NCBI RefSeq assembly: GCF_002104995.1
Contig: NW_024468250.1
Location: forward strand, 310,001 to 374,000
Length of the DNA stretch: 64,000 nt
Direction: 5' to 3'
Origin: Linderina pennispora
Taxonomy: Eukaryota; Kickxellomycota; Kickxellomycetes; Kickxellales; Kickxellaceae
Part shown: positions 53,100 through 63,596 of the stretch, piece by piece
Layout: each line of letters starts with the position of its first letter
Position numbering within the stretch: the stretch's first letter is position 1
Translations under genes and position numbers: made by a program
The notes under the pieces: generated by a model
Seen by the model: the letters and a program-made list of their open reading frames with translations, nothing else
The model's database searches: none
What the model was told of the DNA's origin: nothing

Positions 53100-53330
53100 A
53101 TGTCTCCTCCCCACCACCCCTGCGCCCACAAGGTCCTCAAGGACAAGGTCGACTCAATCAAGGCTGGCGATGCCGAGGCAGCCGTCATCGAACTCCTGGG
53201 AGAGCCGACTTCGCGCACGACCGAGGGTGAGATCACTACGCTCGCCTGGAAGTGCCCGGGCCACGAGGCTAGCCACATCTGCGTCGACCTGAAGGAGGGC
53301 GCTGTTACCGAGGCTCGCTGGTCTGCCTAA
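53100..53330 (+). CDS. BamE/SmpA-like mini-protein
   Basis: The ORF encodes 76 residues from the ATG at 53100 in a good context (GCTAGCCATG). The sequence SIKAGDAEAAVIELLGEPTS, TEGEITTLAWKCPG, ICVDLKEGAVTEARW follows the pattern of the bacterial BamE/SmpA (OmlA) fold: a small helix with GDxxxxVxxxLGxP, then strands ending GxVxxxxW. It lacks the lipobox and signal peptide of bacterial BamE, so it would be soluble and intracellular. Codons are strongly biased to C- and G-ending, suggesting high expression. Family membership is inferred from pattern only; it may be an unrelated small protein. Confidence 0.5.
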   Translation: MSPPHHPCAHKVLKDKVDSIKAGDAEAAVIELLGEPTSRTTEGEITTLAWKCPGHEASHICVDLKEGAVTEARWSA

Positions 53331-54056
53331 GGCGCTCTTTAATCAAGCGTGTTTTGGAAGCAGAAATATACTATTCGCACATAAACACATGCAGGATCTT
53401 GGCAAAGTGCACACTACGCTGCAGGAGGTACACGCCTTTCTCCTTGTTTCTGTAGGCGGGCGCAGCCTGAATACAGTTTGCGCCAAGGCGATGATCGGGC
53501 GATGTGTGTTGCAAAAGGGCAGCCCGGCATCTTGGCTAGCTACAGTGAAAACCAGCCTGTATTCTTTTGTCTCTTGCGTGCTGTCGATTATCTCAACAGC
53601 ATACTATACCACAGCAGCTCGGCCTTTATAGACGGAATCGTCATCAAAAAGTAAGGGCTCATGGATCAGCAGCAGTCCCATGCTTTCGATAAGCAAATAA
53701 GCCCTAACATGGGTTGCAGACAGGGTGGTCAGCCAGAGCATTTTCTTGGCAATTTGCTCGGGATTTCTTGGCAGATGTCTCCCCAGCAATGCACCAGAAA
53801 CTGGAAGGGTTCGGCAGGAATCAGCCAGGTCTGCCAAGATTTTGGCTGAAAAAACACCAAGTTAGCTGGTAATTTAAAAGGGTCGCAGGGATAGGTGAGA
53901 AATCACTGGGGACTAAATTTTGATTTTTTTTCCCTTGCTGTGCCTCAGTCCAGACCGAGGGACTCTTTCCTCCTCTCTGCTCCTCGTTTCCCACAGAAGC
54001 CAGCTATTTCCCCTCCCCTCCACACCTCGCACTGCTTTATTGATTGCTATAGTATT
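53331..54056. other. Intergenic region, promoter of F-box gene 1
   Basis: About 730 bases show no supported gene. The final 150 bases are pyrimidine-rich (TTTTTTTTCCCTTGCTG and CCCTCCCCTCC tracts), fitting the leader of the F-box gene. An in-frame extension upstream of 54057 exists but its residues look non-coding. Confidence 0.45.
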
Positions 54057-55787
54057 ATGACTGCTTCCCATGGGAACCCGCACCCGGTATTCTTCCACAA
54101 CGATATCATAGGCGCAGTAATCGACTACATCGCGCAAGTGCACAGGCATGATTTATACTATTGCTGGTTGCCCAAGGACTTTCGGCCGTTGGTGAACGCA
54201 GCAGCAGTGTGCCAGTCATGGCGTCGACTGGCACTTCCCTTGGTGTTCAAGTCAATGATAATCGAGGTTGAGCGGGTGGCTGTCGAGCATGGCAGCGGCC
54301 AAGTATCCAGGCCGGTGCATCGAGAAAAGTGCCTGTCCAACGTTGAGTTCTTGCCGCCAGGCTGTGAGAGCCTAGCGAAGGACCTGGTTCTAAGCTTCGG
54401 AGCTGACGTTATTTCAGGGAACGCGGCCAGGTACTTGGAGGAGATTGGGGTTAGTGGCCGCAGCTGGCCCGAGATCAAGCTGCTGAGTATACACATTTCC
54501 GCAGCGGAACTGGAGGAAGTAGACGATCTCGATGATTTCGACGAGCACGGCGACCCCAGACCGCTGTACAGCGCCGAGCATGTCATGCAGCTCGCTAGCT
54601 ATGCATTGAAGCTAGTGCCAAACGTGACCAATGCTCTTATCCAGCTAGACTCGCGGCCGTCTGGCGGAATTGATCTTGAGGAGGGATTCGGGCAGCGCCT
54701 GCAGGATATCAAAATGCTGACTATTTGCGAATCAGTCATCTACCACAACCGGACATTGGTCGTGCCGCAGCTCACGTATCTCGACATAAACTGCACGCAG
54801 CTGGAGTCGGTGCGCTGGCTGGCAGGCGCCAGTGCTGCGACGCTCAAGGTGCTTTTGCTGACTGGTATTACGCGCGATCTGTTCTACTCATCGTTCTTTG
54901 ATGTGCCTGAATCGACGTCGATGGTGTTTTCCGATCTCCGTGTGCTTGTGGTCTACATGGCCAGCCAGATGGACGATCCGCACACGCCGCCCTCATCGCC
55001 CGTCTCAGTGCCTATGTTTTCATTCCCAAGGCTAAAGACGCTGCTACTCTCGACGCGTGCGTGCCGATCTGACACGTCCTGGGAAATGGTTCCCTGGTTT
55101 GCAGACTCCCCGCTGCATGAAGTGTACCTGATGGGGGCAACAAGGTTTGCCCAGCAGTTCGACTTTGCAAGGTACCCGGATCTAAGGACATTTGATGCGC
55201 TGTTGGCGGACCTGACGGAGCAAGATAGCGTGGAGCTGTCAGCCCGACTGATGTCGAGCAAATCAGGCATCAGGGAACTGGCGCTGCGGACGGCAAGGGG
55301 TGGGATTCCGATATCGCTCGACATAGGCAGCACCAACATCCACGACCTGTATCTGACGACGGAGCTGACGGCAGCCAAGCTGCGCAGCATCGTAGCGCAG
55401 CTGCCACGGCTGGTTTTTCTTGGGTGCAACCCTCCGTCAGAGAAATCGGATGACAGTGATGCAATACTGGGCGCCGAGGCAGTGGCCATGCAGATCCCGG
55501 CGCACGACTTTTCGCCGATACATTCGAGGCTGCAGGAGATCAAGCTCCACGACCTCAACTGGCAAGGGAGCATGCGGTACGGCATGTCGAGGCAGTTTGT
55601 GGACCTGGCGGCCACATTTGCCTGCATTCCGTCGCTGCTGAAGGTGCGGATCGGCGTCGATTTCATCGATGGCGGTGTGTTCATCCGGCGCCTGCTCACC
55701 GAGATGCTGGCCACGGATGCAACGCCGCACATGCGTGAGTTGTCTGTAATATTTGGTAAGATCATCGAGACGCTGTTCGATCACTAG
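54057..55787 (+). CDS. F-box/LRR-like protein 1
   Basis: The ORF encodes 576 residues without frame breaks. The N-terminus is F-box-like: HNDIIGAVIDYIAQVHRHD, then FRPLVNAAAVCQSWRRLAL, where the AAVCQSWRRLA block is the typical second helix. The remainder contains leucine-rich repeat-like strands spaced about 25-60 residues apart (LKLVPNVTNALIQLDS, LTYLDINCTQLESVRWL, LRVLVVYMA, LKTLLLSTRA). Such proteins usually act as substrate receptors of SCF ubiquitin ligases. The target is unknown. A second protein of similar plan lies at 57986 on the opposite strand. Confidence 0.72.
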   Translation: MTASHGNPHPVFFHNDIIGAVIDYIAQVHRHDLYYCWLPKDFRPLVNAAAVCQSWRRLALPLVFKSMIIEVERVAVEHGSGQVSRPVHREKCLSNVEFLPPGCESLAKDLVLSFGADVISGNAARYLEEIGVSGRSWPEIKLLSIHISAAELEEVDDLDDFDEHGDPRPLYSAEHVMQLASYALKLVPNVTNALIQLDSRPSGGIDLEEGFGQRLQDIKMLTICESVIYHNRTLVVPQLTYLDINCTQLESVRWLAGASAATLKVLLLTGITRDLFYSSFFDVPESTSMVFSDLRVLVVYMASQMDDPHTPPSSPVSVPMFSFPRLKTLLLSTRACRSDTSWEMVPWFADSPLHEVYLMGATRFAQQFDFARYPDLRTFDALLADLTEQDSVELSARLMSSKSGIRELALRTARGGIPISLDIGSTNIHDLYLTTELTAAKLRSIVAQLPRLVFLGCNPPSEKSDDSDAILGAEAVAMQIPAHDFSPIHSRLQEIKLHDLNWQGSMRYGMSRQFVDLAATFACIPSLLKVRIGVDFIDGGVFIRRLLTEMLATDATPHMRELSVIFGKIIETLFDH

Positions 55788-55958
55788 CTCGGCTCAGCGG
55801 TGCTTGCAAAGCGAAAAACGCAAAGGGCTAGAGCGGCTCGGCTCGGCGGTTTCTTGGCTCGCGCTCCTGGTTGTTACGTGGAGCTCGCCTCTTTTGCTTC
55901 ACAGGCTGCATAATTTTCTGTTATAATTCAAATACCTTTCGTTGCATTTTCTCTATAC

Positions 55959-57938
55959 ATGATGGACGCAGAGAAGGCGCAGCAGACCGACGTGCCAACG
56001 CGGCGGTTCCGCGAAATCCACTACCATCGGTTTCCCTTGGGTACACGCAGCAACGTCCACGGCTGCTGCTTGCTACGCACGCACCTGCCAGTGCGTCTGC
56101 CCCGGCCACATACAATGCAGCAAATCTACACACATCCGCCGCCCGGGGTCGGGTACCGGCGCGCGATCCCTAACATTACAGAGAACGAGTCCATGTCGCG
56201 CATAATCGAGCACGAGGAGCATCTGCTGCAGGAGATCAGGGAGGAGCGGCAGCGGACGCGAGCGTGGTTGGACGGTGGGAAGGCAATTGCGCGGACACAT
56301 GTGGTGGTGGCCACACAGAACAACCTGCAGTTTTTTATTGCTGGATTTGGGTACTGGAATGTCCTCGATATGAACATGCATCTGGAGAACGAGGCGTGCA
56401 TTGGGGTCAAGGCGTTTGAGATGTGGGCGGAAGGCGGCCAAAGTCCAGGCGAAGCCGAGCAGGATGAGGAGGAGAAGGAGGGAAGGCAGACCAAGGGCAT
56501 TGAGTCGCCGACGCTGCCAACGCTGGTCGTGGCGTTGACCACCCATATCAAGAGCAGCGGTCATAATGGCAAGGGCAGATATCGGCTGTATGCCATGGGC
56601 ATCGATTCGCTGGATGAAGTACCACAGGAGTTCATCGACAGGCATGCGGCTAAGCCTGAGCGACCGCAGTCCAAATCGAGCGACAGCCAGTACACGGAGT
56701 CGCCTGAGGCACGCCCGCAGTCTGAAGCTGACGCAGCAGTTGAGGATGCAGAGCCGCAGGAGCTGCCGGGCACAGCTAGCGTGCACGGCGAGCCCGGATT
56801 CACGCGAATCAACCCGGTAGACGCACTGCCAATGAACAGCTACGCATACCTGGAGGAGCGGCTGTTCAGTCTGCGTGTCACCAGCTCCACCCCGTGTCTC
56901 GACCTGGACTATCTGCCGTACCGGATCTCGCAGGACGTGATCAAGGGCCTGCCGCCGATTCTACTGGTTGCGGGCAACGACAACCGGGTGCACCGGTACG
57001 CCCTGGGCAAGAATCAGATTATCGAGCTGCAGGCAATAGTCGGTCCGCGGACCAGCACCAGCTTGACGTTCACGGTATTTGACGGGCGGGTTATCGGGCC
57101 GTACCATGTACAGATCATGGCGCAGCAGGAGTTTGTCGTGACACTGCAGGCCAGTGAGATTTTGCCCGAGGAGGAGGCCAAGGAACACAGCCCGACGGGC
57201 CATTGGCGGCGGCTGCTGCTGGCAGATGAGGAGGTGTATGACGCAGCACCAATACTCACCACGCTGTTCACGCCCGACTCGCAGTGGATCGACCGGACCG
57301 CCTACGACGCGGTACTGGCGCGCAAAATCGATGCGCAGCTGAGTCAGTCCGGTCCGGAGGAAAAACTAGCTACACACGAAATCTATGATGCCGAATGGCC
57401 GGTGGGCCAGATGGGCCGGTTCCCGAACCGCCATAGTGGCTCTGGCGGGTATGAGGACCGGCCGCGGGTGCATGCGCTGGTCGGGTTTGTCAGCGAGGAG
57501 GTGGTTGTTTACCACGACGTGCCTGTGACTGGGCTGGATCCAGTGCCGACGCTTGTAGGCAAGGGCAAGTTTGGCAACGGGCTTGGCGGCGTGTTCTCGC
57601 TGCCGGGCAGTGCCAAGGAGGGGCTGGTGACGTCGGTCCATTTCGATGATTTGGACTTTGACGGAAACAAGGAGATCATGGTCGGCACGGTGTCGGGCGC
57701 GGTGCTGATTTACAAGGCAGTCGAGGGCGGATATGCGCTGGTGTGGAAGCGGCGGTTCCCGGCACCCGTGTATGCAATCTTCAGCGTCGACATCAACTGC
57801 GACGGCGCCAACGAGCTGGTCGTCATCACGCTCAGCGGAGTGCATATCATGCAGCCGAATCTCTCGATCGTGCGCGCCAAGCTGCTGAAGCAGCTGATTC
57901 TGCTCAGGCAGCAAAAGGACGGCAAAGAGTCAGAGTAA
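55959..57938 (+). CDS. KPTN: Kaptin-like protein (KICSTOR subunit)
   Basis: This intact 659-residue protein has the layout of animal Kaptin, a beta-propeller subunit of the KICSTOR complex that brings the GATOR1 GAP to lysosomes for amino-acid control of TORC1. Matching features are FPLGTRSNVHG near the N-terminus, ILLVAGNDNRVHRYAL in the middle, EEVVVYHDV, VTSVHFDDLDFDGNKEIMVG (an FG-GAP-like repeat) and the end YAIFSVDINCDGANELVVIT, LSGVHIMQPNLSIVRAKLL. The fungal protein has long extra acidic inserts (about residues 165-185 and 220-280). It stops 47 bases from the convergent F-box gene 2. Confidence 0.82.
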   Translation: MMDAEKAQQTDVPTRRFREIHYHRFPLGTRSNVHGCCLLRTHLPVRLPRPHTMQQIYTHPPPGVGYRRAIPNITENESMSRIIEHEEHLLQEIREERQRTRAWLDGGKAIARTHVVVATQNNLQFFIAGFGYWNVLDMNMHLENEACIGVKAFEMWAEGGQSPGEAEQDEEEKEGRQTKGIESPTLPTLVVALTTHIKSSGHNGKGRYRLYAMGIDSLDEVPQEFIDRHAAKPERPQSKSSDSQYTESPEARPQSEADAAVEDAEPQELPGTASVHGEPGFTRINPVDALPMNSYAYLEERLFSLRVTSSTPCLDLDYLPYRISQDVIKGLPPILLVAGNDNRVHRYALGKNQIIELQAIVGPRTSTSLTFTVFDGRVIGPYHVQIMAQQEFVVTLQASEILPEEEAKEHSPTGHWRRLLLADEEVYDAAPILTTLFTPDSQWIDRTAYDAVLARKIDAQLSQSGPEEKLATHEIYDAEWPVGQMGRFPNRHSGSGGYEDRPRVHALVGFVSEEVVVYHDVPVTGLDPVPTLVGKGKFGNGLGGVFSLPGSAKEGLVTSVHFDDLDFDGNKEIMVGTVSGAVLIYKAVEGGYALVWKRRFPAPVYAIFSVDINCDGANELVVITLSGVHIMQPNLSIVRAKLLKQLILLRQQKDGKESE

Positions 57939-57985
57939 GCTAGCGAAATTTCAGAGTTTTGTACAGGTTTGCTAAAATAAGAGTT

Positions 57986-59800
57986 CTAATTGCAGGTGGC
58001 CTGCAGGGCACGCGAGTTCAGGCGGGTGAAGGCGACATGCGGCAGCGCGGCCTTGAGGTCGTTGATGACAGTGCGGTGGGAGCGCGCGTAGTTTGTGCTG
58101 CATTCCTGCAGGCCCGGGAACTTTTGCTTGATCCACGCCGACAGCTCCACAGCATCGGTGAGCACATCCTCGTCGGCAGACAGTCCGATCCACTTGACGT
58201 TGTTCTGTGCGGTGGCCTTGTGCTGCGCAGACTTGGCAAAGCCAAAGAATGCCTCGCTGCGCAGGGACGCCGACACCCGGACCAGCCCCGGCAGCTGGCG
58301 CACCAGCGTGTCCAGGGTTGACGCAGTGAATGAGGCGCGCGGGAGAATCAGCGTGTTGAGCGACGCCGACAGGCAGTGGGGCTCGGGCAGCTCAAAGTCG
58401 TCGCACTCCACGTCTGTGTCGGAGCCTGTGCTGACAGCCGACAGCGCAGGCGACGGCAGCCGGCCATACAGTCCGCCGCGCACAGTCGCGCCGCTCCACC
58501 GCCGCGAGCTCAGCACGTCCCTTGTGCCTATCAGCCGGCAGAGCTGCGAGTCGTGGATCTCATAGCCGGGCGAGCCCTCGCTGCTGCGCTGCTCAACCGA
58601 CAGGTAGTGCAGATGCCGCAGGCCGCGCAATACCGACACCAGCCCGTGGGCCGACAGGCGCGGGCCGGCGTAGTCCAGGCTGTTGGTGGTCAGGCGGGTC
58701 AGCAGTGGGCAGGCCTCGGGCAGCTTTGCCGCGTCCAGGTCGCTGATGGCCGGCAGCGCGAGCTCCTGCAATGCGGGCCAGTAGCCGTCCCAGACGGTCT
58801 GCAGCCAGTGCTCGTTCTGCAGGGATACGGCGCCGCGCGAGCTGCCGGGTGTCAGTGCATCCACGTGCTGCCACACATGGCGGACCGTTAGGCGCTCCAG
58901 GTTCGGGAACATGCGCGGGGATACGGGCAGCGCCGAGTCGGGGCGGCTGACGATTATGTGCTCCAGATGCAGCGAGGTCACCGACTCCAGACACACGCCC
59001 CGGGCGGCAGCCACGGCCAGCGACTCGATCCACGCGTGCTCGATCCGCAGCCTACGCAGGCGCCGCTGGGTCTGCAGTGCCGTGACCAGCTCGGGCGTAA
59101 AGTCCGAGCCGCCAATGGCCAGCAACGTGAACTGCGCCGGGCGGCTGGCCAGCATGGCGGCGGCGCCGGACTCGGCCGGCAGCAGCTGCGCCCACTGCTG
59201 GTCGTAGCCGTACGGGCAGATGGCCAGGCGGCCGATGCGCGCGCACCGCCCGCCCTTCTGCTGCCCCCACACCAGCGGCATCATGTCGCCGACAGTCATG
59301 GCCTTATCGCGCACATACAGCTCCCCGACGTTTGGTGCATATCGCCGCACAATCTGCGCAATGCGCTGGTGGTCGTCCCGTGTTCCGCTGAACCACTCGA
59401 CAATCAGCGAGTCCAGGCTGCCCCACTGCATGGCCAGGATTGTCTCCAGCTCGCTGGCCAGGTCTCCGTCGGTGCTGCGTCGCGGCCCGCTCTGGTAGAA
59501 ATCTGACGACCGGAAGATCAGCCGCCGTGTGAACTGCGAGTAGTGCTTGGCGATGGTCGCCAGACGGTCTGTGTGCGGCCGCCGCATCCACCGGTTGCTG
59601 GTCACCAGCTCCGAGAGGCCCTGGTGGAGCGCCGCAAATCGCCATGCACGCGAGGTTTGCCGCAATGCCGATAGTGCTGGGCTGGCGAATGCCGCCGGTG
59701 CGTGGTTGCCGGTACACCCCAGCGACGTCTGTGTGCAGGGGCAGGGCTGGAACTGCCGGCAGATGGCCAGCATGAGCTCGAATGGAAGTTGCTGAGCCAT
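57986..59800 (-). CDS. F-box/LRR-like protein 2
   Basis: The ORF encodes 604 residues without frame breaks. The N-terminus LPFELMLAICRQFQPC, followed by LSALRQTSRAWRFAALHQ, is F-box-like. The rest shows irregular leucine-rich repeats (FTLLAIGGSDFTPELVTAL, LRRLRIEHAWIESLAVAA, VTSLHLEHIIVS, FPNLERLTVRHVW, LHYLSVEQRS, LNTLILPRASFTASTLDTL). It resembles the gene at 54057 in plan but not closely in sequence. A role as an SCF substrate receptor is plausible but unproven. Confidence 0.68.
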   Translation of the reverse strand: MAQQLPFELMLAICRQFQPCPCTQTSLGCTGNHAPAAFASPALSALRQTSRAWRFAALHQGLSELVTSNRWMRRPHTDRLATIAKHYSQFTRRLIFRSSDFYQSGPRRSTDGDLASELETILAMQWGSLDSLIVEWFSGTRDDHQRIAQIVRRYAPNVGELYVRDKAMTVGDMMPLVWGQQKGGRCARIGRLAICPYGYDQQWAQLLPAESGAAAMLASRPAQFTLLAIGGSDFTPELVTALQTQRRLRRLRIEHAWIESLAVAAARGVCLESVTSLHLEHIIVSRPDSALPVSPRMFPNLERLTVRHVWQHVDALTPGSSRGAVSLQNEHWLQTVWDGYWPALQELALPAISDLDAAKLPEACPLLTRLTTNSLDYAGPRLSAHGLVSVLRGLRHLHYLSVEQRSSEGSPGYEIHDSQLCRLIGTRDVLSSRRWSGATVRGGLYGRLPSPALSAVSTGSDTDVECDDFELPEPHCLSASLNTLILPRASFTASTLDTLVRQLPGLVRVSASLRSEAFFGFAKSAQHKATAQNNVKWIGLSADEDVLTDAVELSAWIKQKFPGLQECSTNYARSHRTVINDLKAALPHVAFTRLNSRALQATCN

Positions 59801-60745
59801 TGTATATGTAGTACAGGAGATTATGTGGCAGGAGGAGTAAATATTGTGTTGCGAAGAAATATAAATGTAGGAAGAAAAAAATGCCAGTGCTTAGGGACTT
59901 TTGCTGCCCTGCCAACTGGGCGGGTCTGTCGGCATTTATACTTGCTCGCCGACCTGGCACGGCGTCGTTGTTTGTGTGGGAGAGAAGGATCCTGACTAAT
60001 TACTATCACTCCAGTCCTTCCATAGGGAAACATCGCCTATCACAGAAAGTAGTTGTTGGTTTGGCCGAAATAATGCCAGTGTCCCCGCCGCCCTCTTGAC
60101 TTGGTTCGCACGGGCCATTTGTCCAGCCTGTGTGGAGGATTAGCGACAAGCGAGATTCACCGCACAGCGCGCCTTTCAAAGTTTTTGTTTTTTTCTGCTC
60201 GGAGAAAAGGTGTTTTTGGATTTTTTTCTCATGACACCATCCGGTGGCCCGATTCGCGATGCTCTCTCACTGGCCCGCGGTCACTGGTGGAAATGAAGCG
60301 GGCCTCCGCACAAGGTTAGCGCTTCTGTAGTGCCCTCAGGCGAATGGAATAGTATTCCCCTCACACGTTGCTACTGGGACCTGGTAGTTCGCGTGCCAGC
60401 CAAAAGCCCGGTATTGTTTTTCTGGGGCGCCGTCGAGATTTCTCATACGGAACTCGGGGAAAACCCGCCTCTCGCTCAGCACTGCATGCCTGAATGCCTT
60501 CACTGGGCCGGGTTTGCGGTTTCGAAAAAAAATTGGCCGGGCACGGTCTTGAAAGCTGAACAGCAATGCGGCTGCGCACAGGGCACATTTTTCCTTTGCC
60601 GCTCGCAGAATAGAAAAAAGCACAGGCCACTCGTCTATACAGGTCACGGGTCGCCTGCTGCTGCAGCAACACCGGACATTGCAGGCAAGAAAGAGGGGAT
60701 TCACATGGGTCTTTATTGCTGTGGCCCAGGTGGTGGCCTTGTTCT
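59801..60745. other. Intergenic region without a supported gene
   Basis: About 950 bases lie between the F-box gene 2 start and the stop of the BRCT gene; both are on the minus strand. Open frames of 140-166 codons on both strands overlap without motifs. A minus-strand TATAAAT at about 59935-59941 lies roughly 135 bases from the F-box gene start. Confidence 0.5.
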
Positions 60746-63596
60746 TCATCTGCCTCGGCATAGGAATTCTGTGCTAGACCTGAGCAGGCGCTGGCGCAAC
60801 AAGCCAACAAGCAGGACCTCGCTGCCGTAGATGGGCATTCGCTTTTCCTTTGACAGCTCAAACTGCGCCCACATGTCTTTGTCCTCGGAGCACGAAATAA
60901 CGAGCAGGGGCGGGATCCGCTCGTCGTCCTCCTTCTTGCTCTTGCTAATGTGGATCGACTGGTTAATAAGCGTCTTCAGCTGCGCCTTGGTCAGCCTCTC
61001 GACCGCTTGGCCGCCAGCGCGCTCAATCAGCGGGCGCAGCACATTTACTGCCGGCACTGTGTGCGGCGTGATGAATATTGTGACTCCATCGAACATGCGG
61101 TGCTTGTGTGCACGCTGCAGCGAGTCGCGCAGCACGAAGTTCCACCTGGCTTCGGCGGCCTCGTCGACCAGCTGGTACTTCTCCGTCTCGCCGTACTCGC
61201 AACCCTTGTCAGCGGTGGGCCCAACAGGGATCCAGCGGCCACGCTCCAGCGAGTCGTCCATCCACTCGCGGCCGACAATGGCAATGCTGCCGCTGGCAAC
61301 GGCTTCCAGCATCTTGGCTGTCTTGCCGACCTTCTTTGCCACCAGGTGGGTGGCTAGCTCGGTGCTGTCGACAATCTCGCCGCCCATGGCGATAATGCGC
61401 TGCTGCTCGGCCGGGCTGGGCCGCACCTGCGTGAACATTATGCGGACGATCTGCTTTTGGCGGTGGGTCGTGGTGCGCGCGCGCTTTGCTCCGTCGGTCT
61501 GCGAGCCCGACTCGCCATTCGCAGCCTCCGATGCCAGTGTGCGCTTGGCCGAGCGGCGGTACGACTTTTCGCGCTTCATTTCGGTCTCGAATATATTGGC
61601 TGCCTTCATCATCTGGCCCAGGTTCTTGGACGCCGCCATCGCCGCTCGCCGCGACGAGTGCCGTACTTTGCCCACGACCAATGTGTCGGATTCCGCCTGC
61701 CTGTCCTTGGTGCCGTTTGCATCAAGCTCATCTGACGACTCGGGGATGCCATTGCTGTCGTCGTCATCCTCGCTATTATCCCCATTGGCCACCACAGCAT
61801 CGTCATTGTCGTCGTTGGGCTCTGGGTAGACGTGGCCCTGGTCAGTGCGCACAGCCGAGCTGCTGGCGTCGCCAGGCACTGATCTTGCGTCCACGTGCAC
61901 CTCCGAGTCGAGCTCGCTGTCGCTGAGAATATCGAGGTCAGATGATTCGGCAACGCTGTCGCCGGCCGGCGCATCGACCCACCTGGGCAGCTTGCTGACA
62001 TTGACCTCGGTGCTGCCGACCATGGAGTTGAGGATGGGTAGATTGGGAAAATACGTGAAGCTGGCATGGCTGACGCTCAGCGCCTTCCACCGCTGGAAGC
62101 TCTGCTCGAGCCAGATGTGGTTGACAATGTGGATATCCCAGTCCATGGCCCGTGCGTACTTTAGGCCCTCGGGCATGGCTGTGATCAGGTGTGTGTTGCG
62201 GCGGGTCATGTTGGGCGTGTACTCGGCGCCCATGGCCAGAATCAGCTTCTTCAGGTACTCCTTGGACGCTCCGGTGTAGTGGCTGGTGGTGATGACCAAG
62301 CCGGCCATCCCGCGGGCGGCGGTGTCGGGTACCGGATAGTGAAGCAGGCGCTTGGTAGGCGGCACTAGTTTCTCGGTAAAAAACAGGTGGTAGAGCCATA
62401 CAAATGACCCCACTACCTTGCCCAGGCGGGATGCCTTCGAGTAGTCGTAGCCTGACCGGTTGTGGCAGATCAGGACATCGACAGCCTTCCAGTCGTATGA
62501 CAGCGAATCCGGGTCCTCTTCACCTCCCACCTGTGCGCTGACTGCACCTGCTTCCGAGAGGCGCTGGTTCAGCTGCTCGATGGCTCCCCGGCTGAGCATC
62601 GACCGAAGCTGCGAGTCAACAGCGACAAAATACCCCTTCAGGAACTGCGTGGCCGGCTTGGGCAGCTCATATGCATTGGCGGTCTGTGTGTTGCCTGCGG
62701 GCACTGCAATGTCGCTGTTCTGCGCTTGTCCCTGGTCCCGCATGACGTGGCCGGCCAGCATCGGCGGGTTCGGGAACAGGTACGGGTCCTGCGGCACCGA
62801 CTGCACCATGTTCATGGTCTCGTTGAGCCAATGCACCAGAATCGGCTTGATGCCGAGCTGCGGATGCTTGGTGATATACTCGTACTTGGGGCCGGTATCC
62901 TTGATCATCAGGACGTGGGTGACGTCAGGCATCATCTTTTGGCGATACTGGCCGCCCAGGGCCATGACAGTGCCCAGGATCTCCTCCTTGTCTAGCGCAG
63001 GCACTTGCGTGGCTACGACCACCATGCCCGAGAATATGCGTTTTGCCGACGCCGAGTAGTACTTCTCCTGATACACAGCGCCTGACTGCGCACAACGGAT
63101 CCACCCACTTGCTGGTGACCACGCGTACGCCAGCGCTGACAGCTAGCGTGTACTCGGCAAAGTGCGTGTCGGGGCTAACTATATGCGTTACACGCAGCAC
63201 GCTCTCCTCGGTCTGCGGCGACGGACGTGGCATGTAGAAGCGCGCAACGTGGTTGATCATCTGCGGGCACGCGCGTACCAGAATGCCGTTTATTTTGGCG
63301 CTGGCCGACTCGGACTGTCGCAGAAGTGCCGGCTTTGGCGCCCTTGCTGTCGAGCAGCTGCGCAATCTACCAATATATCCATGTTGTTAGTGTTTCTGCT
63401 GGCGCTCATTTCGAATGCGAATGCTGCCCTGGATACATACCCGCTGACACTCGGCTGGCCCGTATACCGGGTTGATCCAGTACACGATGTCCTTGAAGAG
63501 CGGGTCGGCAAACCGGATAAAGTGCTTTAGGTCATGGTCCGCAAGGTTCTCCACCTGCAACTGCTTGGCTGGCTGACTAGTCGCAGTACCCTCCAT
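60746..63596 (-). CDS. Rtt107/Brc1-like multi-BRCT genome-stability protein
   Basis: Exon 1 (63596-63468) starts MEGTATSQPAKQ. A 101 bp intron (GTATAC ... CACTAAC ... GGTAG) leads to exon 2, 63366-60746. Four N-terminal BRCT domains are visible: FYMPRPSPQTEESVLRVTH to VTSKWVD; SGMVVVATQVP to ILVHWLNE; FLKGYFVAVDSQ to FVWLYHLF; and MAGLVITTSHYTGASKEY to NHIWLEQSF. An acidic linker (DNDDAVVANGDNSEDDD) precedes two C-terminal BRCTs (IVRIMFTQVRPSPAEQQ, GREWMDDSLERGRW; FDGVTIFITPHTVP). The 4+2 layout is that of Rtt107/Brc1/PTIP, which binds gamma-H2A at stalled forks. Two inserted bases (near 63312 and 63100) break the first BRCT; removal gives 916 codons in total. Confidence 0.85.

Noticed and set aside
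60330-60861. 166-codon frames on both strands upstream of F-box gene 2
   Set aside because: They overlap in opposite directions, and neither has recognisable domains; likely chance frames.
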